Assembly: GCA_900549155.1 (NCBI GenBank)
Contig: URNF01000008.1
Span: 1-33,573, forward strand
Length of the DNA stretch: 33,573 nucleotides
Source: an uncultured Oscillospiraceae bacterium
Lineage (GTDB): Bacteria > Bacillota > Clostridia > Oscillospirales > Acutalibacteraceae
Reading direction: 5' to 3'
The notes beneath the pieces are model-generated. The model was not told where the DNA came from. It saw only the letters and a program-made list of their open reading frames with translations, and ran no database searches. Position 1 is the first letter of the stretch, and every line of letters begins with the position of its first letter. Shown here in pieces: positions 22,901-29,813 of the stretch. The position numbers and the translations under genes are program-made.

Positions 22901-23132
22901 CGCAGGAGCAATAGAGATATTCCGGCTCGCCCGCCGTGTCAAAGCCGACCTCGGTGATGAGCGGCTCATCCTGCTCGCCGCGCACGTCCGCCGTGATAAA
23001 TTCCGCATAATAGCGGTTCTGCTCGCGGCGCAGATTTTGCACCTTTCCCGCATTGTACAGGCTGATGCCGCGCAGGTATGCCTGATGGTTGCGCGAGAGT
23101 GCCGCGATCTTTTTGAGCGAAAACAATGCCAT
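19935..23132 (-). CDS. SWIM-type SNF2/Swi2 family helicase
   Basis: This is a large DNA translocase (1065 residues) of the bacterial SNF2 class; its cellular role is not established, with DNA repair, transcription recycling or defence all proposed for relatives. At the N-terminus a SWIM zinc finger is visible: C75, C77, C85, H87 (YCSCGQFEDGACRH). A long middle region precedes the helicase: motif I DDMGLGKTLQII (about 629-640), DEAQYIKN near 728 (motif II), ALTGTPMENRLSELWSIFDF (motif III), then the second RecA fold with LLFSQFTSMLAILEKDL, LKAGGTGLNLTGADVVIHYD, and QATDRAHRIGQ (motif VI). All motifs look intact. AAAGGAG lies before the ATG. DUF559 starts 9 bases after its stop, so the two may share a transcript. 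Confidence 0.93.
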   Translation of the reverse strand: MALFSLKKIAALSRNHQAYLRGISLYNAGKVQNLRREQNRYYAEFITADVRGEQDEPLITEVGFDTAGEPEYLYCSCGQFEDGACRHIVATLADKYYKDMIGGLTPASCLYDADTPTAEAARQLMNRYFAGEAGAVHKTAAPITLTPTLLLAGGQASLMLTVGGGKRSYIVKNISRFFDAMERGEDFAYSEQFSFYHTENAFTADGQRLLSLLLAQKRALRAMGRCAPTGRELPLSPAACDRLFELYEGQNLSVRMERQTYSLALTAGDPPLSVTAQKRKAGFAFKTPFAVPFYGAEHFFVATDTALFRTTPAFTNARDWLIAAHTAGGELTVSDDDLPAFCAKVLTVVEPILPITGDDGWRSFLPKPLLTSLYLDCREGGTVTAAVQFCYGERQIALFTPAKSNECRDLRGEWAVQSLIEQYFTGFLPSTGEATLHDDDERLFDFLTEGLPQLEALCEVFATDAFRRLRPAPPPKVSVGVNISGDLLELSVDLSQWDKSELAALLAAFRENKRFSRLKSGTFVSLSDENVQALLTFTDELALSPAELKSGKITLPRYRALQLQSLMASRPQLRFHQAAVFKALADEIENAAKAPYPVPETLENVLRPYQKEGFRWLRALDAAGFGGILADDMGLGKTLQIISLLLSDETRSPLPSLVVCPTSLVLNWVCELHRFAPSLTVMAVTGDAMLRAALLSDIGDYRVLVTSYDLLKRDILLYKDLRFHYHILDEAQYIKNQQTQNARAVKAIVSERRFALTGTPMENRLSELWSIFDFLMPGFLYSYSYFKKHFEQPIVKDGETAPLSRLAAIIAPFLLRRLKKDVLKELPPKTEQVLTATMDEEQEKLYAACAAQVEQKIHAELAAGTFEKSRLSVLTLLMRLRQICCDPSLCTDGYKAVSCKRQACLEVVRQACDNGHRVLLFSQFTSMLAILEKDLDRAGISHMTLVGSTPAAERTKLVQAFNSGDTQVFLISLKAGGTGLNLTGADVVIHYDPWWNLAAQQQATDRAHRIGQENPVQVVRLVVQNTVEEKICRLQEQKQEIADAVLSGGITSLSALSAQELLQLL

Positions 23133-23161
23133 GCTCTTATCTCCTTTCGGGGTATCCTAAT

Positions 23162-23190
23162 AGTATACACCCAAAAGCGATCTATAGCAA
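23162..23190 (-). promoter_or_regulatory. Promoter of the SNF2 helicase
   Basis: On the minus strand -35 TTGCTA (23190-23185), 17-base spacer and -10 TATACT (23167-23162), about 30 bases before the start codon. It overlaps the 3' end of the upstream minus-strand gene. Confidence 0.7.
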
Positions 23191-23194
23191 GCGT

Positions 23195-23512
23195 TTATGA
23201 GGTGTAATCCTCCAAAAGCCGCTCGAGTGCGCCCGCGTCGGACACGGGAATACCTGCAGACAGGCGCGTCTGCTCGTCCTGCGGCAGCGCCGCGATCGCC
23301 ACGTCATACAGCTTCATCGGAAAGCGGCTGTCCCCCTCGAAAACGGCGAGCTTGCCGTCGAACACGCCGAGGGTATAGGCAGCCGTTTCAGCGGCGACGG
23401 GCGGTTCTTCGGTTCTCACAAAGCGCAGATACACAAAGGCGCAAACGCCGGTCGCGAGCGCCGCGCAAAAGGCGATCGCAAGGACGATCGCCCGCATGGT
23501 CAGGTTTTTCAT
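23195..23512 (-). CDS. Membrane-anchored protein with BofC C-terminal-like domain
   Basis: The 105-residue protein has one N-terminal membrane segment (about 6-28) and an extracytoplasmic domain YTLGVFDGKLAVFEGDSRFP ... LPQDEQTRLSAGIPV ... LERLLEDYTS. I recognise the shape of a small domain frequent in clostridial hypothetical proteins and related to the C-terminal part of BofC, the inhibitor of sigma-K processing in Bacillus. Whether it acts in sporulation here is unknown. ATG 23512 has AAAGGGAG upstream; the longer frame to 23746 passes through the upstream terminator and is rejected. It is separated from the surface-protein gene by that terminator. Confidence 0.8.
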   Translation of the reverse strand: MKNLTMRAIVLAIAFCAALATGVCAFVYLRFVRTEEPPVAAETAAYTLGVFDGKLAVFEGDSRFPMKLYDVAIAALPQDEQTRLSAGIPVSDAGALERLLEDYTS

Positions 23513-23562
23513 CGTATCACACTCCCTTTTTTCTAGTATGGATGCGGCGCGTGGGGGATATG

Positions 23563-23594
23563 CAAAAAAGTCCGCGCCACACGGGCGCGGACTT
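23563..23594 (-). terminator. Terminator of the surface-protein gene
   Basis: On the minus strand an 11-bp stem AAGTCCGCGCC/GGCGCGGACTT with a 5-base loop is followed by TTTT. It lies 19 bases after the stop at 23613. Confidence 0.9.
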
Positions 23595-23612
23595 GACATT
23601 TGACGTGTATCA

Positions 23613-26045
23613 TTATTTTTTCTTTTTGCGGGCGATGAACAGGGCAACTGCCGCTGCGTCAAACAGCGCAAACACCGCGATGGCGGCAGCGGTGACAACG
23701 GTGAGCGTGTGCAGCTTTTTCTCGACGGTGTCCAGCCTCTCGGCAAGCGTCAGGCTTGCGGCGCTCATGACCGCCTTGGCGTCGGCGGTCTTTTGCTCGG
23801 TGAGCGCGTCCTGCTCCTTGTCTGCCGCACGGTAGGCTTCGTCCAGCGCGCGCAGCGCCGCGTCAAGCGCCTTGATCTTTTCCTCAAGGGCGGCGTCCCC
23901 GTCCGCCAGCGCCTTGCGCAAAGCGTCCTTTGCGCGATCCACGTTTTCGGCAAGCGCCGCGATGGCGGCGGACAGCTCGGCTTTTGCGGCAGTGATGGCA
24001 CTTTCAAGTGCCGCTTTCAGTTTGGCGTCCTGCGCGTCGGCATAGGCTTTCGCTGCCGTCTCCGCATTTTCGATCGCTGTGTTCAGATTTTTGATCGCCG
24101 CATTGACCGTTTCGGCGTCTGCTTTCTTGTCGATGGCGGCGGAAAGCTCCTTTTTCGCGGTTTCGAGGGCGGCGCTTGCCGCCGCGACCGCGTCCGCCTT
24201 TGCGGCGGCGATGGCACTTTCAAGCGTCGCTTTCAGTTTGGCGTCCTGCGCGTCGGCATAGTCTTTCGCCGCTGTTTCCGCATTTTCGATCGCTGTGTTC
24301 AGATTTTTGATCGCCGCATTGACCGTCTCGGCATCCGCTTTCTTGTCGATCGCGTCGGCAAGCTCCTTTTTCGCGGTTTCAAGAGCGGTGTTTGCCGCCG
24401 TGACCGCGTCCGCCTTTGCGGCGGCGATGCTGTTTGAAAGTTCCGCTTTCAGTTTGGCGTCCTGCGCATCGGCATAGGCTTTCGCCGCCGTTTCCGCGTT
24501 TTCGATCGCCGTGTTCAGATTTTCGATCGCCGCGTTGACCGTCTCAGCGTCCGCTTTTTTGTCGATGGCGTCGGAAAGCTCCTTTTTCGCGGCTTCGATC
24601 GCGGGACCTGCGCCCTCTGCCGCCGCCTGCTTGGCTTTTTCGATCTCCGCCAGCAGCTCTGTTCTCAGCGCGCTGTCGGCGTCCGTCGCGAACTGCTTTG
24701 CCCGCTGCTCGGCGCTGAAAATATTTTGGTTGAGGTTGCTGACCGCCAGATTGAACGAGGCAACATCGATCTTGTTATTCAAAGCGTCCGTGAGCGCCTT
24801 GACGGCATTTTTCAGCGTGTCGAGGTCGCTCATGACCTGCTTTGTCGGCGTCCACACGGCGGTGAGCGTGATGTCCGTGACCGACAGATCTCCCTCGATA
24901 TCCTCAAGCGTCACGCCTGCGGACAGGATGCGTCCCTTATACAGCCAGCCGCTGAAGAGATAGCCCTCTCTTGTTTCGTTGTCGGGCAGCCACAGGGCGG
25001 TATTTCTGTTTGTGACGGTCTTGCTCGGATAGCTGTGACTGCCGCCGTTACTGTCATACCGCACGGTGTAGGCAACGTCGGTGATATTGCCGTCAGCGTC
25101 GGTCAGGCAGACGCTCGGCGTGCCGTCGCGGACAATTCTGTGATACCCTGCGGGGAGATAGGCGCAGACCTTGTTGATGATGTAGTCATGACGCGGGGTA
25201 TATGCAACGCCGTCGATGGTCAACGTCTTTTTTGCGGGCGGGATCAGGCAGAGATAGACAGGGGTCTTGCCGTCTTTTGTGGCGGTGCAGGTCGTTGTCG
25301 CCTCGTCGACGAAGCGCCCGCTGCCGATGGCGGCAGCGCCCTCGCCCGGCGTCGTTTTGACCGAGGCGTTTGTGATGCGGATGTCGCCGCAGTCGCGGTT
25401 GCTCGCGCCGCAGCCGATCGCCGCACCGTAGAGTCCGCCGAACGCCGAAACGGCACCGCCCTCGATATAGATGTGATAGACGCTGTGGTTCTGATTATAT
25501 TCGCTTATGCCGCCGATGCCGGCAGCATTTCTGCCGCCGTATGCTTTCAAAAAGCTGTCGGTCGTGCCGGTGATGCGCAGCGTCCCCGAGTCAGCGCCGC
25601 CGGTTTTCTGTATCCCGGCGTACCCCATGCCGCTGATCAGACTGACGCTGCCGACGATCTCAACGGTGACGTTTGCCGTGCTGTCGTCCTCGATCTTCAC
25701 GGCAGGGGGAAATCTCCGAACCCGGTCGTTCATAACGGTGTTGATATGGAGACTGTCGAGCACGATGTGCGCGGCGACGTTCTTTTTGATCACGATGCAG
25801 TCGGTGGTGACCTTTCCGTTTGTGGTGATCGTCAGCTTTGTCGAGGTCAAAACGGTGAGCTGTCCGTTTTTCACCGTGGCGGTGTCTCCCTTTTCAAAGG
25901 TATAGTCCGTGCCGTTTGTGCCGCCCGTCACGGTGAAAGCGCCGACGGTCGTTGCCGCCTTTGCGACAAATCCGCCCGGCGCGGCGATCGCCGCCGCAAA
26001 CAGGCACACACAACAAAACAGGGCAGCCAGCTTCTTTTTCATCAT
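23613..26045 (-). CDS. Secreted surface protein: beta-helix, InlB-type repeat, 72-residue coiled-coil repeats, C-terminal membrane anchor
   Basis: The 810-residue protein has a signal peptide (about 1-30, ending FVAKA) and an N-terminal region rich in short Gly/Asn turns and beta strands (about 35-270; IEGGAVSAFGGLYGAAIGCG, EGAAAIGSG) that suggests a right-handed beta-helix. An InlB B-repeat-like module follows (about 325-395; VRYDSNGGSHSYPSK ... FSGWLYKG ... LTAVWTP), then three tandem 72-residue helical repeats (487-702), an Ala/Lys/Glu-rich coiled coil, and one membrane segment (about 781-805) ending in RKKKK. No LPxTG motif is present, so anchoring is by the membrane helix. The start is MMKKKL at 26045, with GGAGGG 5 bases upstream (26042 also possible). 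It is probably an adhesin or stalk-like surface protein; the ligand is unknown. Confidence 0.85.
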   Translation of the reverse strand: MMKKKLAALFCCVCLFAAAIAAPGGFVAKAATTVGAFTVTGGTNGTDYTFEKGDTATVKNGQLTVLTSTKLTITTNGKVTTDCIVIKKNVAAHIVLDSLHINTVMNDRVRRFPPAVKIEDDSTANVTVEIVGSVSLISGMGYAGIQKTGGADSGTLRITGTTDSFLKAYGGRNAAGIGGISEYNQNHSVYHIYIEGGAVSAFGGLYGAAIGCGASNRDCGDIRITNASVKTTPGEGAAAIGSGRFVDEATTTCTATKDGKTPVYLCLIPPAKKTLTIDGVAYTPRHDYIINKVCAYLPAGYHRIVRDGTPSVCLTDADGNITDVAYTVRYDSNGGSHSYPSKTVTNRNTALWLPDNETREGYLFSGWLYKGRILSAGVTLEDIEGDLSVTDITLTAVWTPTKQVMSDLDTLKNAVKALTDALNNKIDVASFNLAVSNLNQNIFSAEQRAKQFATDADSALRTELLAEIEKAKQAAAEGAGPAIEAAKKELSDAIDKKADAETVNAAIENLNTAIENAETAAKAYADAQDAKLKAELSNSIAAAKADAVTAANTALETAKKELADAIDKKADAETVNAAIKNLNTAIENAETAAKDYADAQDAKLKATLESAIAAAKADAVAAASAALETAKKELSAAIDKKADAETVNAAIKNLNTAIENAETAAKAYADAQDAKLKAALESAITAAKAELSAAIAALAENVDRAKDALRKALADGDAALEEKIKALDAALRALDEAYRAADKEQDALTEQKTADAKAVMSAASLTLAERLDTVEKKLHTLTVVTAAAIAVFALFDAAAVALFIARKKKK
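23940..24587 (-). repeat. Three tandem 216-bp coding repeats
   Basis: Three copies of exactly 216 bp run on the minus strand as 24587-24372, 24371-24156 and 24155-23940, encoding 72-residue units that start KKELSDAIDKKADAETVNAA. The protein copies differ at few positions (for example SDA/ADA/SAA, and ENLN/KNLN/KNLN), with the third copy diverging near its end. The DNA is highly similar between copies, so unequal recombination could change copy number without breaking the frame. Confidence 0.92.
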
Positions 26046-26073
26046 CTTTTCCCTCCGCAAACCATTATGAATA

Positions 26074-26100
26074 CATGAACGATCGTTCATGCATATTGTA
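26074..26100 (-). promoter_or_regulatory. Perfect 18-bp palindrome overlapping the start of surface-protein transcription
   Basis: CATGAACGATCGTTCATG (26074-26091) is a perfect palindrome. On the minus strand a -10-like TACAAT (26100-26095) lies just upstream, so the palindrome covers the predicted transcription start and would act as a repressor site. The AACGATCGTT core recalls TetR-family operators; no TetR gene is in the window. The -35 box is poor. Confidence 0.6.
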
Positions 26101-26149
26101 CCATGCCGTACCAAAGAAAGATAGCCCCTTTTTCAAAAAACTTTTCATA

Positions 26150-26186
26150 ACTATGGTTATGCACTATGTTATGCACTATGTTATGC
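26150..26186. repeat. Three tandem 12-13 bp direct repeats in the divergent promoter region
   Basis: ACTATGGTTATGC, ACTATGTTATGC and ACTATGTTATGC stand head to tail, ending 20 bases before the -35 box of the penicillin-binding protein gene. Their spacing of about one helical turn suits side-by-side binding of a regulator on one face of DNA. Confidence 0.7.
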
Positions 26187-26206
26187 GGCGGCGGGATATG
26201 CAAACA

Positions 26207-26235
26207 TTGACATTTTTGCAAAAATGCGGTATGCT
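26207..26235 (+). promoter_or_regulatory. Promoter of the penicillin-binding protein
   Basis: -35 TTGACA (26207-26212), 17-base spacer and -10 TATGCT (26230-26235). The spacer contains the palindrome TTTTTGCAAAAA. Confidence 0.85.
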
Positions 26236-26271
26236 GGTTAATAATACCGTTAAAAGAGAGGTGATTTCCGC

Positions 26272-28704
26272 TTGGCAGGAAAGTTCGATAAAAAGCTGCG
26301 GTCCGCAGACCGCAAAATGCGGAAATTTTTTCGTAATATCCCGAAAAAGATCAAGCGCATCCCGACGCGTATAAAGCAATACGGCGAGGTCGCGGCATAT
26401 CTTTTCAAGCACCCGAAGGAGATCCGCCGCCTGCTGCCGTCAAAGGCAAAGGTCGGGCGCTTTTTCCGCAAGACCGGACGGGTGGTGCTGACGGTGTTTC
26501 TCGTCGGCGTCATCACGGTGAGCTTGATCGGGTGCATCATGGTCGTGTATGTCGTCAACAACTTTGACGGCACGACGGGTCTGCCCGACCTCAACAACCT
26601 GTCGATGGACAAAACGTCCATCATCTGGGTCAAAAACGAGAAAACGGGAAATTTTGAGGAATACCAGCACTTAGAGGGCGTCAACTCCATCTGGGTAGAC
26701 ATGAAAAAGATCCCGTATTATATGCAAAAGGCGGTCATCGCCATCGAGGACGAACGCTTTGAGTCGCACTACGGTGTTGACTGGAAGCGCACCGTTTCCG
26801 CCTTTGCCAACCTCATTTTCCACTTTTCCTCGGTCGAATACGGCGGCTCCACCATCACCCAGCAGCTCATCAAGGTCACGACCGGTGAAAATGAGCACCG
26901 CTGGTCGCGCAAGATCACCGAAATTCTGCGCGCCGTGGAAATGGAAAAGCTGTATACAAAGGATCAGATCTTAGAGGCCTATCTCAACAATCTGCCGCTG
27001 TCCGACAACATCGTCGGTGTGGGTGCGGGTGCGAACTATTTCTTCGGCAAGGAGATCGACGAGCTGTCGCTTGCCGAGTGCGCCGTGCTGGCGGGCATCA
27101 CGCAGAACCCCTCCCGCTATAACCCCTATACGCACCCCGACAATGCGCGCCGTCGGCAGCAGATGATCCTCTATAAAATGAACGAGCTCGGCTTTATCAC
27201 CGACGACGAGTATATCCAGGCAGCGGGCGAGGAGCTGCATTTCAAGAGCAGCATGAAGCACACTGCGACGTGGGACTACTATGTCGATCTGGTCATTGAG
27301 GATGTCATCAAGAATCTCATGGAGCAATACGGCTACACCAAGGGCTATGCCACCCAGCTGGTGTTCTACGGCGGATTGAACATCTATTCCGCCGAGAATC
27401 CGAAGCAGCAGGCGGCGGTGGAAAAGATCTATGCGGACGAGAAGAATTATCCCGCAAAGCTCGACAGGGACAAAGACAAGGAAGACCCGCAGGCGAGCCT
27501 TTTTGTCATGGACTATGACGGCAGAGTGGTCGCCACCATCGGCGGCAGGGGAGAGAAAGAGGGCAAGCGGTCATATAACCGCTCCACTATGTCCTATCGC
27601 TCGCCCGGTTCGTCCATAAAGCCGCTCACGTCCTACGGTCCGGCGATCGCAAACGATCTGGTGCATTGGTCGAGTGTGATACGCGACGCGCCGATCATGA
27701 AGGTCGAGGGCACGCCGTGGCCTGCCAACTACAATTCCAAGCCGCGCGACAACGGCAATGTGTTCCTCTACTACGGTCTGCAGCAGTCGCTCAACACGGT
27801 GGCGGCAAACCTGGTGCAGCAGCTGACGCCGCAAAAGAGCTTTGACTATGCGACGTCCATCTTCAAGCTGTCGTCGCTGGTGAAATCGCAGACGGGCGAC
27901 GACGGCATGATCTATACCGATATCGCCTATTCGCCGCTGGCGTTGGGCGCTCTGACAAAGGGCGTCTATGCCCGCGATATGGCGGCGGCGTATGCCGTAT
28001 ACGGCAACGGCGGCTATTATAACGAGCCGTATTCCTATTACAGTGTGTATCAGAACGGCACGATGGACGACGGCAAGGAGCTGCTCAAAAACGGCGCGGT
28101 CAACATCCGCGTGATGGACGAGGACTCCGCCTATGTCATGAACCGCATGATGCAGCGCGTTGTGCGCTACGGCACGGCCCGCAACATTAGCGGCTCGTGG
28201 CCGAACATGGAAGTGTTCGGCAAGACGGGTACTGCCGAAAGCAACCGCGACGTGTATTTCTGCGGCGGCACGCCGTATTATGTCGGCGCGTCGTGGTTCG
28301 GCTATGACAACAACCAAAAGCTGGTCGGCACACAGACGGGTTATGCCCGTTCGCTGTGGAACAAGGCGATGCTGGCGCTGCACAGCGGCGTCGAGGGCAA
28401 GGCGTTCGACAAAAAGGGCGAAACAAGAGAGTTGGAATTCTGCACGGCGTCCGGTGAGCTGGCGACCGATAAGTGCCCGAAGACCGATGTGGGCGTGTAT
28501 AAAAAGTCCAACACCCCCGGCGCGTGCAAAACGCACGGCGGCAATCTGAAGACCACGGCGACCACCGCCGACCCGAGCGCGACCACAACGGCGACAACGG
28601 GCACGACAACCGTCCCCGCCACCTCGTCGACCGACAGCACAACAACAACGACGACCCCGCCGACCACCGCCGCCACCACGGCAGCGACGACAACGGAAGA
28701 ATGA
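26272..28704 (+). CDS. Class A penicillin-binding protein (transglycosylase/transpeptidase, PBP1a type)
   Basis: This bifunctional enzyme polymerises glycan strands and cross-links peptides at the outer face of the membrane. The 810 residues have a basic cytoplasmic tail (1-70), one membrane helix (about 71-95), and a GT51 domain with catalytic E159 in AIEDERFESHYGVD, GGSTITQQLIKV and RKITEILRAVEMEK. The transpeptidase domain has SxxK at 447-450 (Ser447), SLN at 506-508 and KTG at 651-653. A Thr/Ala-rich tail (from about 760) probably lies in the wall. The start is TTG at 26272, preceded by GAGGTG at 8 bases; no in-frame ATG nearby fits. It is divergent from the surface protein with complex sites between, and a strong hairpin follows the stop. 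Confidence 0.95.
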   Translation: MAGKFDKKLRSADRKMRKFFRNIPKKIKRIPTRIKQYGEVAAYLFKHPKEIRRLLPSKAKVGRFFRKTGRVVLTVFLVGVITVSLIGCIMVVYVVNNFDGTTGLPDLNNLSMDKTSIIWVKNEKTGNFEEYQHLEGVNSIWVDMKKIPYYMQKAVIAIEDERFESHYGVDWKRTVSAFANLIFHFSSVEYGGSTITQQLIKVTTGENEHRWSRKITEILRAVEMEKLYTKDQILEAYLNNLPLSDNIVGVGAGANYFFGKEIDELSLAECAVLAGITQNPSRYNPYTHPDNARRRQQMILYKMNELGFITDDEYIQAAGEELHFKSSMKHTATWDYYVDLVIEDVIKNLMEQYGYTKGYATQLVFYGGLNIYSAENPKQQAAVEKIYADEKNYPAKLDRDKDKEDPQASLFVMDYDGRVVATIGGRGEKEGKRSYNRSTMSYRSPGSSIKPLTSYGPAIANDLVHWSSVIRDAPIMKVEGTPWPANYNSKPRDNGNVFLYYGLQQSLNTVAANLVQQLTPQKSFDYATSIFKLSSLVKSQTGDDGMIYTDIAYSPLALGALTKGVYARDMAAAYAVYGNGGYYNEPYSYYSVYQNGTMDDGKELLKNGAVNIRVMDEDSAYVMNRMMQRVVRYGTARNISGSWPNMEVFGKTGTAESNRDVYFCGGTPYYVGASWFGYDNNQKLVGTQTGYARSLWNKAMLALHSGVEGKAFDKKGETRELEFCTASGELATDKCPKTDVGVYKKSNTPGACKTHGGNLKTTATTADPSATTTATTGTTTVPATSSTDSTTTTTTPPTTAATTAATTTEE

Positions 28705-28744
28705 AAAACATATTGCCGAACATTTTTGTTCGGCAATATGTTTT
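28705..28744 (+). terminator. Long hairpin terminator after the penicillin-binding protein
   Basis: An 18-bp perfect stem (28705-28722 with 28727-28744, loop TTTT, core ATATTGCCGAACA) begins right after the stop codon. The 3' side ends in TTTT then C, so the T run is partly inside the stem. Confidence 0.85.
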
Positions 28745-28751
28745 CAGAGAC

Positions 28752-28780
28752 TTGACAGTTTTGAATTTTTGCTGTAAAAT
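28752..28780 (+). promoter_or_regulatory. Promoter of the DUF3800 cassette
   Basis: Consensus -35 TTGACA (28752-28757), 17-base spacer and -10 TAAAAT (28775-28780). The predicted start near 28787 leaves a leader of about 115 bases before the gene. Confidence 0.88.
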
Positions 28781-28786
28781 AAACAT

Positions 28787-28874
28787 ATACTGATGGTGAC
28801 AATATATTGTCACTTGGGCTGGTCGCAAGACCCTGGTCCACCGAATGGCGGGGAATTTCCCCGCCTTTTCTTTT
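28787..28874 (+). ncRNA. Structured leader RNA upstream of DUF3800 (possible DUF3800 RNA motif)
   Basis: Three structures follow in order. The first is a perfect palindrome GTGACAATATATTGTCAC (28796-28813). The second is a hairpin GGTC-GCAA-GACC (28821-28832) closed by a GNRA tetraloop, with possible outer pairing of GGGCT to GGTCC. The third is an 8-bp stem GGCGGGGA/TCCCCGCC (28847-28865) followed by TTTTCTTTT, which looks like an intrinsic terminator placed before the gene. Structured RNAs upstream of DUF3800 genes have been reported as a set of DUF3800 motifs in comparative-genomic searches; whether this is one of them I cannot check. It may act as an attenuator or as a small RNA in its own right. 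Confidence 0.55.
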
Positions 28875-28900
28875 GCAAAAGGGGCGAAAAGAGGGGTAAT

Positions 28901-29580
28901 ATGTCTGAAGAATACTGAGTATATTCATTGATGAATCCGGTGATTTTGGACCGTACGCCCATCATGCCCCGTTCTATCTCGTTTCTATGATCTTGCATGA
29001 GCAAAATCAGGATATACACAGCGCCATTGCCAATTTGGATGCACATATGCAAAATCTCGGCTACCCTTCTCATGCGGTGCACATTGGTCCATTGATCAGA
29101 CGGGAGTCTACTTATCGTGACGATCTGATGGAGGACAGAAAGCGATTGTTTCATGCGCTGTTTCATTTTGCACGGACACTCCCGTTTTCGTATATTTGCG
29201 CCAAAGCTAGAAAAAACACATGTGCGGATGTTGTTGGCCTGACGGCAAAACTGACAAAATCGATTGCGGCAGTATTGCGTGAGCACGCGACGTATTTTGA
29301 GGGTTTTGACAAGATTATTGTGTATTATGACAATGGACAGGTCGAACTCACAAAAATTTTAACGACGCTGTTCTGTACGTTGTTTTCGCGTGTTGAATTC
29401 AGAAAAGTGAAACCCGCAGAGTATAAATTGTTTCAGGTTGCTGACCTGATCTGCACGTTGGAGTTGTTGGCGGAAAAGGCTGCATCGGGTAGTTTTTCTC
29501 ACTCCGAAGCAGAATTTTTCCATTCGGCGCGCGACTTCAAAAAGAATTATTATAAGCCCATCGCGAAGAAACACATATAG
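28901..29580 (+). pseudogene. DUF3800 protein gene with a frameshift near the start
   Basis: ATG 28901 (GAGGGG upstream) reads MSEEY then stops (TGA 28916). One frame over, from about 28912, the sequence reads ILSIFIDESGDFGPYAPHHA and continues without break to the stop at 29580. That is the typical start of DUF3800 proteins, whose IDESGDF motif is the predicted catalytic site (RNase H-like fold). So a single missing base, or a -1 shift at GAAGAATAC, separates start and body. The first ATG in the body frame is 28987 and would omit the IDES motif. The body (IYYDNGQVELTKILTTLF, VADLICTLELLAEKA) is otherwise complete, about 225 residues. Composition is clearly more AT-rich than its neighbours, suggesting acquisition. 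DUF3800 function is unknown. Confidence 0.75.
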
Positions 29581-29620
29581 AATTTTTCTTGGTGGAGTCC
29601 CACGTAACGTATTGCCGGCA

Positions 29621-29650
29621 CCCCCTTTTCTTGAGAAAAGGGGGCCTTTT
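29621..29650 (+). terminator. Terminator after DUF3800
   Basis: A 10-bp stem CCCCCTTTTC/GAAAAGGGGG with loop TTGA is followed by CCTTTT. A second small stem AGCGGAA/TTCCGCT (29709-29727) with TTT after it lies further on. Between them and the permease promoter I see nothing else. Confidence 0.7.
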
Positions 29651-29733
29651 GCATGTGTGTCAATTTACATACGGCAATATTTGTCATTATCACCAAATTT
29701 TGCACTTTAGCGGAATAAATTTCCGCTTTTCGG

Positions 29734-29762
29734 TTGACGGATGCGGTGCGGTCTAGTATAAT
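29734..29762 (+). promoter_or_regulatory. Promoter of the amino-acid permease
   Basis: -35 TTGACG (29734-29739), 17-base spacer and perfect -10 TATAAT (29757-29762). Confidence 0.88.
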
Positions 29763-29813
29763 GGGAGTCTATACTGTACAAAGCCGGGAGGGGTTCCGGC
29801 GGAGGAGAGGAAT

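Noticed and set aside
23940..24587. The 216-bp repeats as a CRISPR-like array
   Set aside because: Units are contiguous without spacers, in one reading frame, and encode a helical protein repeat.
28987..29580. DUF3800 gene starting at ATG 28987
   Set aside because: That start would remove the family's IDESGDF motif, which is clearly encoded just upstream in the same frame; a frameshifted longer gene explains the sequence better.
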